A stretch of 43,209 bases of DNA from Treponema bryantii (GTDB lineage: Bacteria > Spirochaetota > Spirochaetia > Treponematales > Treponemataceae). Below, piece by piece: positions 33,307 to 42,236 of the stretch (positions are counted from its first letter, which is position 1; each line of letters opens with the position of its first letter). The translations under genes and the position numbers were made by a program. The DNA is taken from the NCBI GenBank assembly GCA_015061465.1, contig SUWN01000018.1, positions 1 to 43,209 of the forward strand. The letters run 5' to 3'. Below the pieces are notes generated by a model. That model was given only the letters and a program-made list of their open reading frames with translations, did no database searches and had not been told where the DNA came from.

Positions 33307-35253
33307 ATGAGTGATTTATTCGATATTGAAGAATTGGAAAAAACAAACAATCGCATTAAAGAATTAGAAGTTTTAATTCAAAAACATCAAAAAGCGTATT
33401 ATAACGGTGAAGCTGAAATTTCGGATTTTGAATTTGATAAACTTTGGGATGAATTAAAAGAAATTGATCCACAAAATAAGATTTTACAAAAAGTTGGTGC
33501 AGATTCTGTTACTTTTTCCAAAATAAAACATGTAATGCCAATGGGAAGTCAGGAAAAAGCTGCAAATCCTGAACAATTTTTATCATGGGCGCAAAAACAT
33601 GTTTACGACGAATATTTTGTTGAATATAAACTTGATGGTGCGTCGTTGGAACTTCAATATAATCACGGAATTCTTGTAAACGCAGTTACTCGTGGCGATG
33701 GTGAAATTGGCGATGATATAACAGCAAATGCAAAAAAAATGCAAGGTGTAATTTCATCACTTTATCTAGACGGAAAATTAATTGATTTTACTGGCGGAAT
33801 TCGTGGCGAAGTAATAATGACACATCAAGTTCATAAAGAAAAATTTCCTGATAAAGCAAACTGTAGAAATGCTGCAAATGGATTGATGAAGCGAAAAGAC
33901 GGACAGGGAAGTGAGTTCTTAAATTTGATTGTTTATGATGCTTTAGAAACTAATGGAAATGTTTTTTTTGAAGACGAAGAGCAAAAAATCAATTGGTTAA
34001 ATAAATGTGGTTTTAATGTTGTTCCGTTAAAAATCTGTAAAAATCCACAAGAAGTAATTTTGTACCGCGCGTCTGTTATGGAAAACAGAAAACAACTTGA
34101 TTTTGATATTGACGGACTTGTTGTAAAAGAACGTTTTATTAATTTGGATGATGCTTTTAGAGCAAGGCCTGATAGACAAATTGCGTTCAAATTCAGTTTG
34201 GAAGAAGTTGTTTCTGTTGTTCGTCAAATTGAATGGAGCATTTCTGGAGTTACTTATACGCCAGTTGCGATTTTTGATGAAGTTGAATTAAACGGTACAA
34301 AAGTTCAGCGTGCAAGTTTAGCAAATCCGGATACTTTGCGAGAATTAGGCGTTCAAATTGGTTCAAGAGTTGTTGTTGTAAAGCGTGGTGAAATTATTCC
34401 AAAAATTGAAAGCCTCGCCCCAAGTTTGGACGGTGATATTTTAACACCAGTTGAATTTCCTCACAAATGTGAAGTTTGTCAGACAGAATTAATTGATGAA
34501 GGAAGTAGACTTTATTGTCCTAATAAAAAATGTTCTAAACGAATTTTACATCAATTGATAAAATGGCAGCAAATTGTTGATATTCGTGATTTAGGCGAAA
34601 CTTTAATTACATCTTTGTTTAACGATAAAAAAGTTACTTCAATTTCTGACATTTACAAATTGACTGTTGAAGATTTAGTTCCTTATTTTTTGAATGAAGA
34701 AAGCATAAGTTCAGAAAAAGAATCTCTTGGGGCAAAAAAAGTTTATAATTCAATTCAAAATCATCGCACAGTAAAATTATCAACTTTTATTGCAGGATTT
34801 GATATTGAAGGTGTTGGTGAAAGCCTTGCAGAAAAATTGATAGAAGCTGGTTTTGATTCAATACAAAAATTACTTGATGCAACAGTTGATGAAATTGCAA
34901 ATGTTTACGGTTTTGCACAAATTATGGCTCAGACAATTGTTGAAGGATTAAAAGAACAATCTTCAGAAATGAATTATCTTGTAGATTCACAACTTGTTAC
35001 AATTCAAACTTCTGTTACTGGCAAATTAAGTGGAAAATCATTCTGTTTTACAGGTGAATTAAAAACAATGAAGCGACAAGATGCGGAAAATCTTGTAAAA
35101 CAAAACGGTGGTTCTACAAAATCAAGTGTGACAAAAGATTTGTCTTTCTTAGTTACAAATGATGTTTCAAGTGGTTCTTCTAAAAATCAAAAAGCAGCTA
35201 AATTTGGAGTTCCTGTTATAAGTGAACAAGAGTTTTTAGATTTGTTAAAATGA
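33307..35253 (+). CDS. ligA: NAD-dependent DNA ligase
   Basis: Joins nicks during replication and repair. The domains are in the usual order: Ia with YYNG (about 31-34), adenylation with the active lysine K108 in EYKLDG, and an OB fold. A zinc finger follows with C-x2-C and C-x4-C pairs (CEVC and CPNKKC, about 390-412), then helix-hairpin-helix repeats (FDIEGVGESLAEKL) and a C-terminal BRCT (about 572-648). Length 648 is typical. Its ATG lies 1 base after trmB and its stop overlaps the next gene by 4 bases. Confidence 0.97.
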   Translation: MSDLFDIEELEKTNNRIKELEVLIQKHQKAYYNGEAEISDFEFDKLWDELKEIDPQNKILQKVGADSVTFSKIKHVMPMGSQEKAANPEQFLSWAQKHVYDEYFVEYKLDGASLELQYNHGILVNAVTRGDGEIGDDITANAKKMQGVISSLYLDGKLIDFTGGIRGEVIMTHQVHKEKFPDKANCRNAANGLMKRKDGQGSEFLNLIVYDALETNGNVFFEDEEQKINWLNKCGFNVVPLKICKNPQEVILYRASVMENRKQLDFDIDGLVVKERFINLDDAFRARPDRQIAFKFSLEEVVSVVRQIEWSISGVTYTPVAIFDEVELNGTKVQRASLANPDTLRELGVQIGSRVVVVKRGEIIPKIESLAPSLDGDILTPVEFPHKCEVCQTELIDEGSRLYCPNKKCSKRILHQLIKWQQIVDIRDLGETLITSLFNDKKVTSISDIYKLTVEDLVPYFLNEESISSEKESLGAKKVYNSIQNHRTVKLSTFIAGFDIEGVGESLAEKLIEAGFDSIQKLLDATVDEIANVYGFAQIMAQTIVEGLKEQSSEMNYLVDSQLVTIQTSVTGKLSGKSFCFTGELKTMKRQDAENLVKQNGGSTKSSVTKDLSFLVTNDVSSGSSKNQKAAKFGVPVISEQEFLDLLK

Positions 35254-35864
35254 AAGAAATAAATAAAAAACTGATTAAAAAGAGTTTTTGGTTCGCATTG
35301 TTAATAATACTTTTTACGTATTTGTTTTTTACATTTATTTCTTACACAAAATTATTTTATTCAGCAAAAAAAATTGACTCATTCAATAACAAAGAATTTT
35401 TAAGAATCAAAATTTATGGTTCTTCATCATTACCCGACGGAAACACAATCAGTGGCACTTTTAGCATAATTGATTCAAAAGGTTCTGAAATTGCTGTAAT
35501 TGAACGTTCGTGGCAAGGTTCTTATTTAGCAGTTGAATTTTTGACAGTGAATGTTTTAAATAAATCATTCAGTTTTCCTTCGTCCATTTATGGAAAAGAA
35601 AAAATCCTTGATGATAAAAAATCTAAAAAAAACGGTACTTCTTTAGAAAAATATTATAATGAAAATGGAAAATGCTTTTTAATTTCTTCAAGAAAGTTAC
35701 AACGGGCTTTGTATAATATTTCGATTTTTGCACAAGAAAAAATTCCTCTTGTAGATTTTGGAATAATTAAAAAAAATACAATTGATTTATCAAATTGCGA
35801 ATTCAACAAATATTACAGTATTACGCAAGATTCAAGAGGAAACTTTATTCTACAAGAATTATAA
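35250..35864 (+). CDS. Membrane-anchored protein of unknown function
   Basis: A 204-residue protein with a basic start (KEINKKLIKK) and one hydrophobic segment (about 13-36), then a beta-rich extracytoplasmic domain that includes SGTFSIIDSKGSEI. No lipobox and no known motif. The ATG overlaps the ligA stop (ATGA), so it is probably translated by coupling, though a link to DNA ligation is not implied. It converges with the M23 peptidase gene, 2 bases apart. Confidence 0.65.
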   Translation: MKEINKKLIKKSFWFALLIILFTYLFFTFISYTKLFYSAKKIDSFNNKEFLRIKIYGSSSLPDGNTISGTFSIIDSKGSEIAVIERSWQGSYLAVEFLTVNVLNKSFSFPSSIYGKEKILDDKKSKKNGTSLEKYYNENGKCFLISSRKLQRALYNISIFAQEKIPLVDFGIIKKNTIDLSNCEFNKYYSITQDSRGNFILQEL

Positions 35865-35866
35865 AA

Positions 35867-36835
35867 TTAATCTTCTTCGCTAAAAGTAAAATTGCTTAAA
35901 AAGAATTCTGGACGAACTGCTTCGCCATTTAAACGCATTTCCCAGTGTAAATGAGGGCCTGTTGCTAATCCAGTTGAACCAGAAAGACCAATTAATTGAC
36001 CTTTTTTTACCATGTCGCCTTCTTTTACATCCATCTGGCTTAAATGATAATACAAACTGTACAGACCAGGTAAATGTTCTATAACGATGCTGTATCCTGT
36101 AGAAATTCTATTTTCAGCCATTACAACTTTTCCTGAGGCACAACTAAAAACTTCACTTCCTTCTGGAATTCCGTAGTCGTTTCCGTAATGAAGGCTTGTA
36201 GATGATTTTCCGTTTGAATATTTATAAACGCGTCTATCCCCAAAATAAGAGGTGTATCTTGTAGAAGTAGTTGGAACTTCAAAATTTTCTAACGCAAAAA
36301 TGTCTTCATAAATAGAAGAAAATAAAATATCGTTTAAATTGTTGATTTGGGTTGCTCTTTTAGGTGAATTGTCTGTTTTTATACTTGTGTTTTTAGCATC
36401 TAAATGAACTGTTTCTGAATTAAAAATTCTGTCTTTAAAATTTAATGGAAGTGTAAATTCTTTATCATCATTTTCTGCGATTGTAAAAATCACTTTTAAT
36501 GAATATTCTGAATCTTCTAACCAAGAACTAAGAGGAATTCCACAAAGCATATCTACATTGTGATTTTTTTTAGTTTTGGAAATTGTGTAAAATGGAGTAG
36601 TTTGAAGTAATTTATCTTTTTTATAAAGTTGTAAGCAGGCACGTTTTTCGTAACTTGTATTTTTTTTGTTAAATTTGGAAGTATGAAGTTTCATTCTAAT
36701 AAAAATTGCATCGCCAGGAACTAAATCTTCGTTGTAGGATACAAAAACAGAATAATCTTCGCCTTTAAAACTTGCATTTTTTGCAAAAAGTGAAAAACTA
36801 CAACAAAGTAATACAACAAATAAAATTTTCTTCAT
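35867..36835 (-). CDS. M23 family peptidoglycan metalloendopeptidase
   Basis: Predicted cell-wall hydrolase or LytM-type factor acting in the periplasm. Start set at ATG 36835 with GGGAG upstream; the in-frame TTG at 36850 is the ribosome-site region itself. The 322-residue product has a signal peptide (about 1-19, ending LFA), an N-terminal beta domain (about 20-175) and a C-terminal LytM domain. Its zinc ligands are visible: HYGNDYG (H and D) and the HLHWE motif, with the additional histidine in YYHLSQM. All ligands are present, so it is probably catalytically active. It is separated from recJ by about 57 bases with a TATAAT-like element at 36870-36875, so it is possibly transcribed alone. 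Confidence 0.9.
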   Translation of the reverse strand: MKKILFVVLLCCSFSLFAKNASFKGEDYSVFVSYNEDLVPGDAIFIRMKLHTSKFNKKNTSYEKRACLQLYKKDKLLQTTPFYTISKTKKNHNVDMLCGIPLSSWLEDSEYSLKVIFTIAENDDKEFTLPLNFKDRIFNSETVHLDAKNTSIKTDNSPKRATQINNLNDILFSSIYEDIFALENFEVPTTSTRYTSYFGDRRVYKYSNGKSSTSLHYGNDYGIPEGSEVFSCASGKVVMAENRISTGYSIVIEHLPGLYSLYYHLSQMDVKEGDMVKKGQLIGLSGSTGLATGPHLHWEMRLNGEAVRPEFFLSNFTFSEED

Positions 36836-36892
36836 AATAAAATCTCCCAAAAAAGTCTTACTTCTACAATTATAAATATAACAATTTTTGAA

Positions 36893-39031
36893 TTAATTTG
36901 ATAATTCAATATCTTTAATAATTAATTGTTGGGTTGCAATTCCGTTAAAATAATTTCTGTTCATGGAATAAATAACATTGTATTTTTTACCAACAAAAAT
37001 TTCGGAATTAAGTTTATTTCCTGCTGACCAATACATTGCAGGAATTTTATATTTTCCACAATCAAAAACTAATTTTAAATGTTGGGTTTCTTTTTTCCCT
37101 ACTAATAACGCATCACAAATAGGAACGTTACAAGACAAGAACGTTAATTCTTGATTTTCTGCGCCATAAGGTTCAAAAATATCGATAATATCAAGAATTT
37201 CTGGCGTCAAATATTGTGGTGGCAATTCTGCGTCAATAAATACACTTTCTTCTTCAGTTTCGAGTTTTACATTTGATAATAATGTGTATAATTTTTTGTA
37301 GAATTCGTCCAATTGGTCTTTATAAAAACTGAACCCTGCGGCAAAATCGTGCCCACCGTGATTTATAAAAAAGTCACCAAATTTATCTAAAAATTCAGTT
37401 GCAATAAAACCGCGGCACGAACGAAGAGAACCTGTGTAAACATCATTTGTTATAGTTGCCGCAATGGAAGGAACTCCAAAATCTTTCATCAATTTAGAAG
37501 CAAGAATTCCAGTAACGCCTTTGTTTATTGATTCATCCACAACAATACACAATTTATTTTGAGTTTTGTTTAAACTTTCTTTTGCTGAATTATTCACTGT
37601 AAACAAAACTTGCGAAACGTGTTCTTTTCTGTCTTCGTTTAATTGAACAATTTTTTTTGCAAGTTGTTCACGTTTTATTGGTTCTTCGCTAAGCAATAAT
37701 TCTAAAGAAAGATTTGATTGTCCCATTCTACCAGCTGCGTTTAATGCCGGAATAATTGTCCACGATAAATCAGTTGAAGTAACAGTTTGTGAATTCACTT
37801 TGAGTTCTGCAAATAATTCAGCAAGCCCCGTACATGGTTTTTCGTTTTTTATGATATTAAGACCTGATTTTACAAAAATACGATTTTCATTTTTCATTGG
37901 CATAATATCGGCAAGGGCAGCAAGTGTTACTAATTGTAAATCGCGTTTTTCATCGGCAAAATCAATTGGATTTTTTTGATAAATAAATTTTTTTACGTAA
38001 GTAACATATAAATTAAAAATCGCAGAAAGATACGAACTTGATTCAGGAAAATATTTTGTAAAAGAAGAAAGTTTGTATAAATCTTCCACAGATTTTGTTC
38101 TAAAAACCGGCATAAGTTTGGAAATTTCTTCTTGTAAATCACAAAGATTAAAATCTATTCCGCTACCAAATAATTGTCGTAAAAGGGTAGAAACTCTTTT
38201 TTTATCCCAAACATAAATATAATTGCCCGAAAGAAAATCTGGCAATTTTGTTTGAGAAATTGAAGTAACTCCCGGAATAATTTTTTGATGCAATTCCTTT
38301 TTTTGATTAAGATTTCTGACTTTTAAACAATCGATGTTATAACATTGGTTTTCAGAATCTTCTTGAACATCTAAAATACAAATATCTGTGTTATAAAAAG
38401 GGGATTTTGCAAAACGAAGCGCAGAAACTAATTTATACGCAACGGCTGCTCCAGAAATGTCCATAAAAGGATAATTTGAATCTGGTAATTTTGGGTCCAA
38501 AATCAATAAAGCTTCTGGTAAAGTTTCTTGGGGATTATGATGGTCTGTTACAATAACATCAATTTGTAAATCGTTTGCGTGTTCTATAGATTCAAAATTT
38601 GAAATTCCGCAGTCTACAGTGATGATTAAAGAACCGTCCTCTTTTGCAAAATCGTCAATTGCTTGAATTGATAAACCGTATCCATCATCACCAACAGGAA
38701 GTTTCCATTGAGCATCAATTCCAATTTTTTTTAAGTACGAATATAAAATTGCAGTACTTGTGATTCCGTCAACATCGCTATCACCAAAAATTAGAACTTT
38801 TTCGCCTTCTTCTTGCGCTTGAAAAATTCGTTCTACAATATCTTCCATTACAGGAAAACAAAACGGGCTGTGCTGAAAGCGGATATCATTTTCTAAAAAA
38901 TAAAGAATATCTTCACCTTGGCTTATACCGCGACGAACTAAAATTGATGCTAAAATTTGATTTATATTATATTTTGAACATAAAGGTTCAATTTGATTTT
39001 TTGTAACTGGTAATTTTGTGCAATTCTTCAA
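36893..39031 (-). CDS. recJ: Single-stranded-DNA-specific exonuclease RecJ
   Basis: 5'-3' exonuclease of the DHH family in recombination and repair. Start proposed at TTG 39031, with AAGGAA 6 bases upstream; the more upstream in-frame TTG at 39049 has no ribosome site. Numbering from 39049, motifs are FGDSDVDG (88-95), VDCGIS (145-150), TDHHN (168-172, the DHH motif), LAALADIMP in the second half of the DHH domain, and GGHDFAAG in DHHA1. Residues about 214-368 form a long insertion between ALRF and LQLVTLAALAD, where E. coli RecJ has only about 25 residues, which raises the length to over 710. Divergent from pcnB. Confidence 0.93.
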   Translation of the reverse strand: MKNCTKLPVTKNQIEPLCSKYNINQILASILVRRGISQGEDILYFLENDIRFQHSPFCFPVMEDIVERIFQAQEEGEKVLIFGDSDVDGITSTAILYSYLKKIGIDAQWKLPVGDDGYGLSIQAIDDFAKEDGSLIITVDCGISNFESIEHANDLQIDVIVTDHHNPQETLPEALLILDPKLPDSNYPFMDISGAAVAYKLVSALRFAKSPFYNTDICILDVQEDSENQCYNIDCLKVRNLNQKKELHQKIIPGVTSISQTKLPDFLSGNYIYVWDKKRVSTLLRQLFGSGIDFNLCDLQEEISKLMPVFRTKSVEDLYKLSSFTKYFPESSSYLSAIFNLYVTYVKKFIYQKNPIDFADEKRDLQLVTLAALADIMPMKNENRIFVKSGLNIIKNEKPCTGLAELFAELKVNSQTVTSTDLSWTIIPALNAAGRMGQSNLSLELLLSEEPIKREQLAKKIVQLNEDRKEHVSQVLFTVNNSAKESLNKTQNKLCIVVDESINKGVTGILASKLMKDFGVPSIAATITNDVYTGSLRSCRGFIATEFLDKFGDFFINHGGHDFAAGFSFYKDQLDEFYKKLYTLLSNVKLETEEESVFIDAELPPQYLTPEILDIIDIFEPYGAENQELTFLSCNVPICDALLVGKKETQHLKLVFDCGKYKIPAMYWSAGNKLNSEIFVGKKYNVIYSMNRNYFNGIATQQLIIKDIELSN

Positions 39032-39105
39032 TTGTATTTCCTTTGACAAGAATTATATCATATTAAAGTATTGTTTTCTATAATAAAGAAATGATTTTAC
39101 ATTAC

Positions 39106-39135
39106 TTGACATAAGTCATTTTTTAGCACTATTAT
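39106..39135 (+). promoter_or_regulatory. Promoter of the PcnB/CCA nucleotidyltransferase gene
   Basis: Perfect TTGACA (39106-39111), 18 bases, TATTAT (39130-39135). The expected start at about 39142 is only a few bases from the GTG codon, suggesting a leaderless or nearly leaderless message. A short palindrome TGACATAAGTCA overlaps the -35 element. Confidence 0.65.
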
Positions 39136-39144
39136 TTTTGCATT

Positions 39145-40251
39145 GTGTTAAGTCGTTATGGTACTGATGAAAATGGTGAATTAATTAAAAAGGCGATTGT
39201 TTATACAAAATCAGAACATTTTATTTCAAAAGACAAAATAGATCCTGATGCATTACAAATTATTTATAGATTACATGATTTAGGATTTGTAGCTTACGTT
39301 GTTGGTGGTGCAGTTAGAGATTTGATTATTGGAAATACACCAAAAGATTTTGATATTGTTACAAATGCTACACCATCTAAAATAAAGAAAATATTTAGAA
39401 ATTCTCGAATTATCGGACGCAGATTCCGTCTTGTTCATGTTGTGTTTGGAACAAAGATTTTTGAAGTAAGTACATTCCGTTCTATTGCAGAAGGTTCTGT
39501 TGGAAATAACTTTGGAACAATTGATGAAGATGTTTTACGTCGCGATTTTACTATTAACGCATTATATTACGATCCTCTTCAAGAACAAGTAATTGATTAC
39601 GTTGGCGGAATGCGTGATATTAAAAAACATATTTTGCGTCCTGTTATTGATATAGATAAAATCTTTGTTGAAGATCCTGTTAGAATGCTTAGAGCAATCA
39701 AATATTCAGCAACAACGCATGCAAAAATGTCTTTTTCTTTGCGTCATAAAATTAGACAATCTGCAATTTTGTTGTCACAGATTTCACCTTCTAGATTAAC
39801 AGAAGAAATGCTCAAAATTATAAATAGTGGTCACGCTTTTGAGATTGTAAAAGAAGCATTAGATACAGATTTGTATATGTATTTGCAACCTGCTGCAACA
39901 GCAATGATTTATAATGACAAAAATGCTGAAAAATCATACATGGAAAATATTGCAAAATTGGATGAACTTGTAAAAAATGATTCAAATGTTCGTCTTGGAA
40001 AAAAACTTTATTTTTTAGTGTACGATTTTATAAAAAGTCTTACAGATTGGTCTAAAGAAGTTCAAGGGCAATATTCATCTTATGAACTTTACACAAAAAC
40101 TTGGACTGAATGTAGAAACTTTGTTTTACCAATGAATCCTCAGCGAAAAGAACTTGAATACGCTATAAAATCTGTTTTGTCATCTTTTGGAGTAAAAATC
40201 AAAACAAATAAACCAAAAGAACCTAAGCCAAAAGATTCAAAACAAAAATAA
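39145..40251 (+). CDS. PcnB-type polynucleotide adenylyltransferase / CCA-adding enzyme
   Basis: Class II nucleotidyltransferase that adds either poly(A) to RNA or CCA to tRNA. The catalytic core is VGGAVRDLIIG followed by KDFDIVTNATP (DxD at 68-70), then RRFRLVHVVFG and FGTIDEDVLRRDFTINALYY, which read closest to bacterial PcnB. REDPVRMLRA-type EDPVRMLRAIKY follows. The C-terminal extension ends in a lysine-rich tail (about 355-368). The start codon is GTG at 39145. PcnB and CCA enzymes cannot be separated here by sequence alone; the tRNA in this window lacks encoded CCA, so a CCA-adding enzyme is needed somewhere in the genome. Confidence 0.88.
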   Translation: MLSRYGTDENGELIKKAIVYTKSEHFISKDKIDPDALQIIYRLHDLGFVAYVVGGAVRDLIIGNTPKDFDIVTNATPSKIKKIFRNSRIIGRRFRLVHVVFGTKIFEVSTFRSIAEGSVGNNFGTIDEDVLRRDFTINALYYDPLQEQVIDYVGGMRDIKKHILRPVIDIDKIFVEDPVRMLRAIKYSATTHAKMSFSLRHKIRQSAILLSQISPSRLTEEMLKIINSGHAFEIVKEALDTDLYMYLQPAATAMIYNDKNAEKSYMENIAKLDELVKNDSNVRLGKKLYFLVYDFIKSLTDWSKEVQGQYSSYELYTKTWTECRNFVLPMNPQRKELEYAIKSVLSSFGVKIKTNKPKEPKPKDSKQK

Positions 40252-40255
40252 AAAT

Positions 40256-40284
40256 TTGTTAAATAATTAAAGGTCTGTTATAAT
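40256..40284 (+). promoter_or_regulatory. Promoter of the purine permease gene
   Basis: TTGTTA (40256-40261), 17 bases, perfect TATAAT (40279-40284). The leader is about 37 bases, too short for a purine riboswitch; it holds a strong AAAGGAGGA ribosome site. Confidence 0.7.
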
Positions 40285-40327
40285 TTTCTCATGTAGTTTT
40301 TCCAAAAAAAGGAGGATTTTTTTTATT

Positions 40328-41635
40328 ATGGAAAAATATTTTCAACTAAAGGAAAAAGGAACTACTGTAAGTAAAGAAATTGTAGCAGGTATTACAACAT
40401 TCCTTGCAATGGCTTACATTCTTGCAGTAAATCCTGGTATGCTTGGTTCAATTCCTGGTATGTCATTTGGTGGTGTATTTACAGCAACTGCAATCGCATC
40501 TGCAATCGCTACATTATTAATGGCATTTTTAGCTAACTTACCTGTTGCTTTGGCTCCTGGTATGGGATTAAACGCTTTCTTTACATACACAGTATGTTTT
40601 GGAATGGGATGTTCTCCATGGTTGGCATTAACAGCAGTTCTTCTTGAAGGACTTTTGTTTATCGTTCTTTCTTTTTTTGGTGTTAGAGAAGCTATTATTA
40701 AATCAATTCCTGCATCAATGAAAAAAGCTGTTGCTGTTGGTATTGGTTTATTCATTTGTCTTATTGGTTTGAGTAACGCAGGAATCGCAGCTAGCGATAC
40801 AGGAACAATTATTGGATTTAATAATTTGAACTTAGAACATAGTACAGCAATTGTTGCTATGCTCGGTCTTATTATTACAATCGTTCTTTATGTATTAAAA
40901 GTTCCAGGTGCAATTCTTCTTGGTATTGCAATTACAACAATCATCGGAATTCCTTTTGGTGTTACATCTATTCCAGAAGGATGGAAACCATTCTCATTAC
41001 CAGAAAAACCATTCTTGTTCAAATTTGAATGGGGCGGAGTTTTATCTCTTAAATTCTTTGTAATTTTCTTTACATTCTTGTTTACAGATATTTTTGATAC
41101 AATCGGAACATTAGTTGGTGTAACAGAACAAGCTGGACTTACAGATGAAGAAGGAAATATTCCAAAAGTAAAAGGCGCTCTTTTAGCAGATGCTGTTGGT
41201 ACAGTAGCTGGTGCTTGTTTAGGAACTTCAACTGTAACTTCATTTGTTGAATCTTCAAGTGGTGTTGCAGCTGGTGGACGTACAGGTCTTTCTTCAGTTG
41301 TAACAGCAATTTTCTTTATTCTTGCATTGTTCTTTACACCTTTGTTTGCTTTAGTTCCAAGTGCAGCAACAGCTCCAGCATTGATTTTTGTTGGATTCTT
41401 GATGATGAAATCTGTTACTTCAATTGATTTTGAAGATGTTACAGAAGGAATCCCTGCATTTATTACAATTATGGTTATGCCATTCGCTTACTCAATTTCT
41501 AAAGGTATTGCATTCGGTATGATTTCTTATGTAATTGCTAAAGTTGCTGGTAAAAAAGTAAAAGAAATTTCTGTAGTTACATGGATTCTTGCAGTTGTAT
41601 TCCTATTTGATATTGTTTTTGAAGCAATCAAATAG
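40328..41635 (+). CDS. AzgA-type nucleobase permease (NCS2-like)
   Basis: Inner-membrane proton-coupled transporter for hypoxanthine, guanine or adenine. The N-terminal KEIVAGITTFLAMAYILAVNP is the hallmark of the AzgA/PbuG/PbuO branch, with VALAPGMGLNAFFTYTVC and LFTDIFDTIGTLVGV also typical. About 12 to 14 hydrophobic segments span 435 residues, normal for the family. The exact base carried cannot be decided from the sequence. It is monocistronic with its own promoter and a terminator downstream. The strong AAAGGAGGA ribosome site suggests high expression. Confidence 0.93.
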   Translation: MEKYFQLKEKGTTVSKEIVAGITTFLAMAYILAVNPGMLGSIPGMSFGGVFTATAIASAIATLLMAFLANLPVALAPGMGLNAFFTYTVCFGMGCSPWLALTAVLLEGLLFIVLSFFGVREAIIKSIPASMKKAVAVGIGLFICLIGLSNAGIAASDTGTIIGFNNLNLEHSTAIVAMLGLIITIVLYVLKVPGAILLGIAITTIIGIPFGVTSIPEGWKPFSLPEKPFLFKFEWGGVLSLKFFVIFFTFLFTDIFDTIGTLVGVTEQAGLTDEEGNIPKVKGALLADAVGTVAGACLGTSTVTSFVESSSGVAAGGRTGLSSVVTAIFFILALFFTPLFALVPSAATAPALIFVGFLMMKSVTSIDFEDVTEGIPAFITIMVMPFAYSISKGIAFGMISYVIAKVAGKKVKEISVVTWILAVVFLFDIVFEAIK

Positions 41636-41665
41636 TTTTACTGTAAAAATAAAAAACTAATTTAA

Positions 41666-41702
41666 GGCTGTCTGTGTTTTTTATGCAGACGGCCATTTTT
41701 TT
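41666..41702 (+). terminator. Intrinsic terminator of the purine permease gene
   Basis: Arms GGCTGTCTG (41666-41674) and CAGACGGCC (41686-41694) pair over 9 bases with one G-T wobble around an 11-base loop and are followed by a T-tract. Confidence 0.92.
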
Positions 41703-41744
41703 AATTAAGAATGCAGAATTAAGAATTAAGAATTGAGAATTGAG
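41703..41744. repeat. Heptamer tandem repeat
   Basis: Six consecutive 7-base units: AATTAAG, AATGCAG, AATTAAG, AATTAAG, AATTGAG, AATTGAG. It directly follows the permease terminator and marks the edge of the accessory region. The count could vary by slipped-strand replication. Confidence 0.85.
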
Positions 41745-41766
41745 ATAGAAAGTGGTATGACTGTGA

Positions 41767-41862
41767 ATTAGGACGATTCACACACAAGACCCAGCAAGAG
41801 ATGGCGTAAACTGGTGGATTTATTGTGGCGGGAAGCTATTGATATGTTGTATTCTGATTTGA
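41767..41862 (+). pseudogene. Remnant of an Rhs-family protein tail
   Basis: A short open stretch reads HTQDPARDGVNWWIYCGG and then runs into unrelated sequence before a stop at 41860-41862. TQDPARDGVNW is the conserved end of the Rhs core, just before the variable toxin tip. The same bases recur at 43084-43120 (about 32 of 34 identical around ACACAAGACCCAGCAAGAGATGG). No start codon or upstream Rhs repeats exist, so this is a decayed fragment left by recombination or deletion. Confidence 0.7.
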
Positions 41863-41898
41863 AAAATATGCAAATTAAGTTAAATCTTGGGGCTAAAA

Positions 41899-42087
41899 AT
41901 GATTAATTTTTTTACTAAAGCAATATATTCAATAGCCACTTTTTTCATTATTGAATGCGTTTTTTGTATTATATATTTTATCAGATATATATGTTATGGA
42001 AGGTTATATTCAAAAATAGATTTATTGATTTTTTGTGTGGTTTCTTTCGTATTTCTTCTATTTTCAATATGGCTTAATTTTGGGTGA
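41899..42087 (+). CDS. Small two-helix membrane protein (unknown)
   Basis: A 62-residue product from ATG 41899, with TTGGGG upstream; an in-frame TTG at 41887 belongs to the ribosome-site region. Two hydrophobic segments (about 10-30 and 42-60) separated by a short basic loop indicate an inner-membrane protein. It lies 36 bases after an Rhs tail remnant, a place where immunity genes of Rhs toxins often sit, so an orphan immunity protein is possible. No family is recognised; it could also be a chance ORF. Confidence 0.45.
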   Translation: MINFFTKAIYSIATFFIIECVFCIIYFIRYICYGRLYSKIDLLIFCVVSFVFLLFSIWLNFG

Positions 42088-42236
42088 TACAAGTGGTGTA
42101 AGAACAAAATTAAATAACGACGTTAGACATAATGAATTAAATCGTATTGATATAATAAAAGTAAATAGAACACTAATATATTAGGAGTTGATTTATGAAA
42201 AGCCATAAAAGAAAAATAATAGAAATAATATAAAAT
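42088..42236. other. Gene-poor stretch with ORF debris
   Basis: No convincing gene. A frame starting with TTG at 42080 and ending at the TAG at 42182-42184 reads MGDTSGVRTKLNNDVRHN and onward for 34 codons; it looks protein-like but has no clear ribosome site. A 12-codon ORF (MKSHKRKIIEII, ATG at 42195) follows a good AGGAG site and stops at once. Both look like fragments of lost genes between the Rhs remnant and the DUF4160 gene. Confidence 0.4.

Noticed and set aside
40285..40327. Purine riboswitch ahead of the nucleobase permease gene
   Set aside because: The leader after the promoter is about 37 bases, too short for the aptamer, and no conserved purine-riboswitch core is visible.
42195..42233. 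12-codon ORF with a good ribosome site
   Set aside because: Too short to support as a gene; possibly a leader peptide or a fragment, recorded under the gene-poor stretch.
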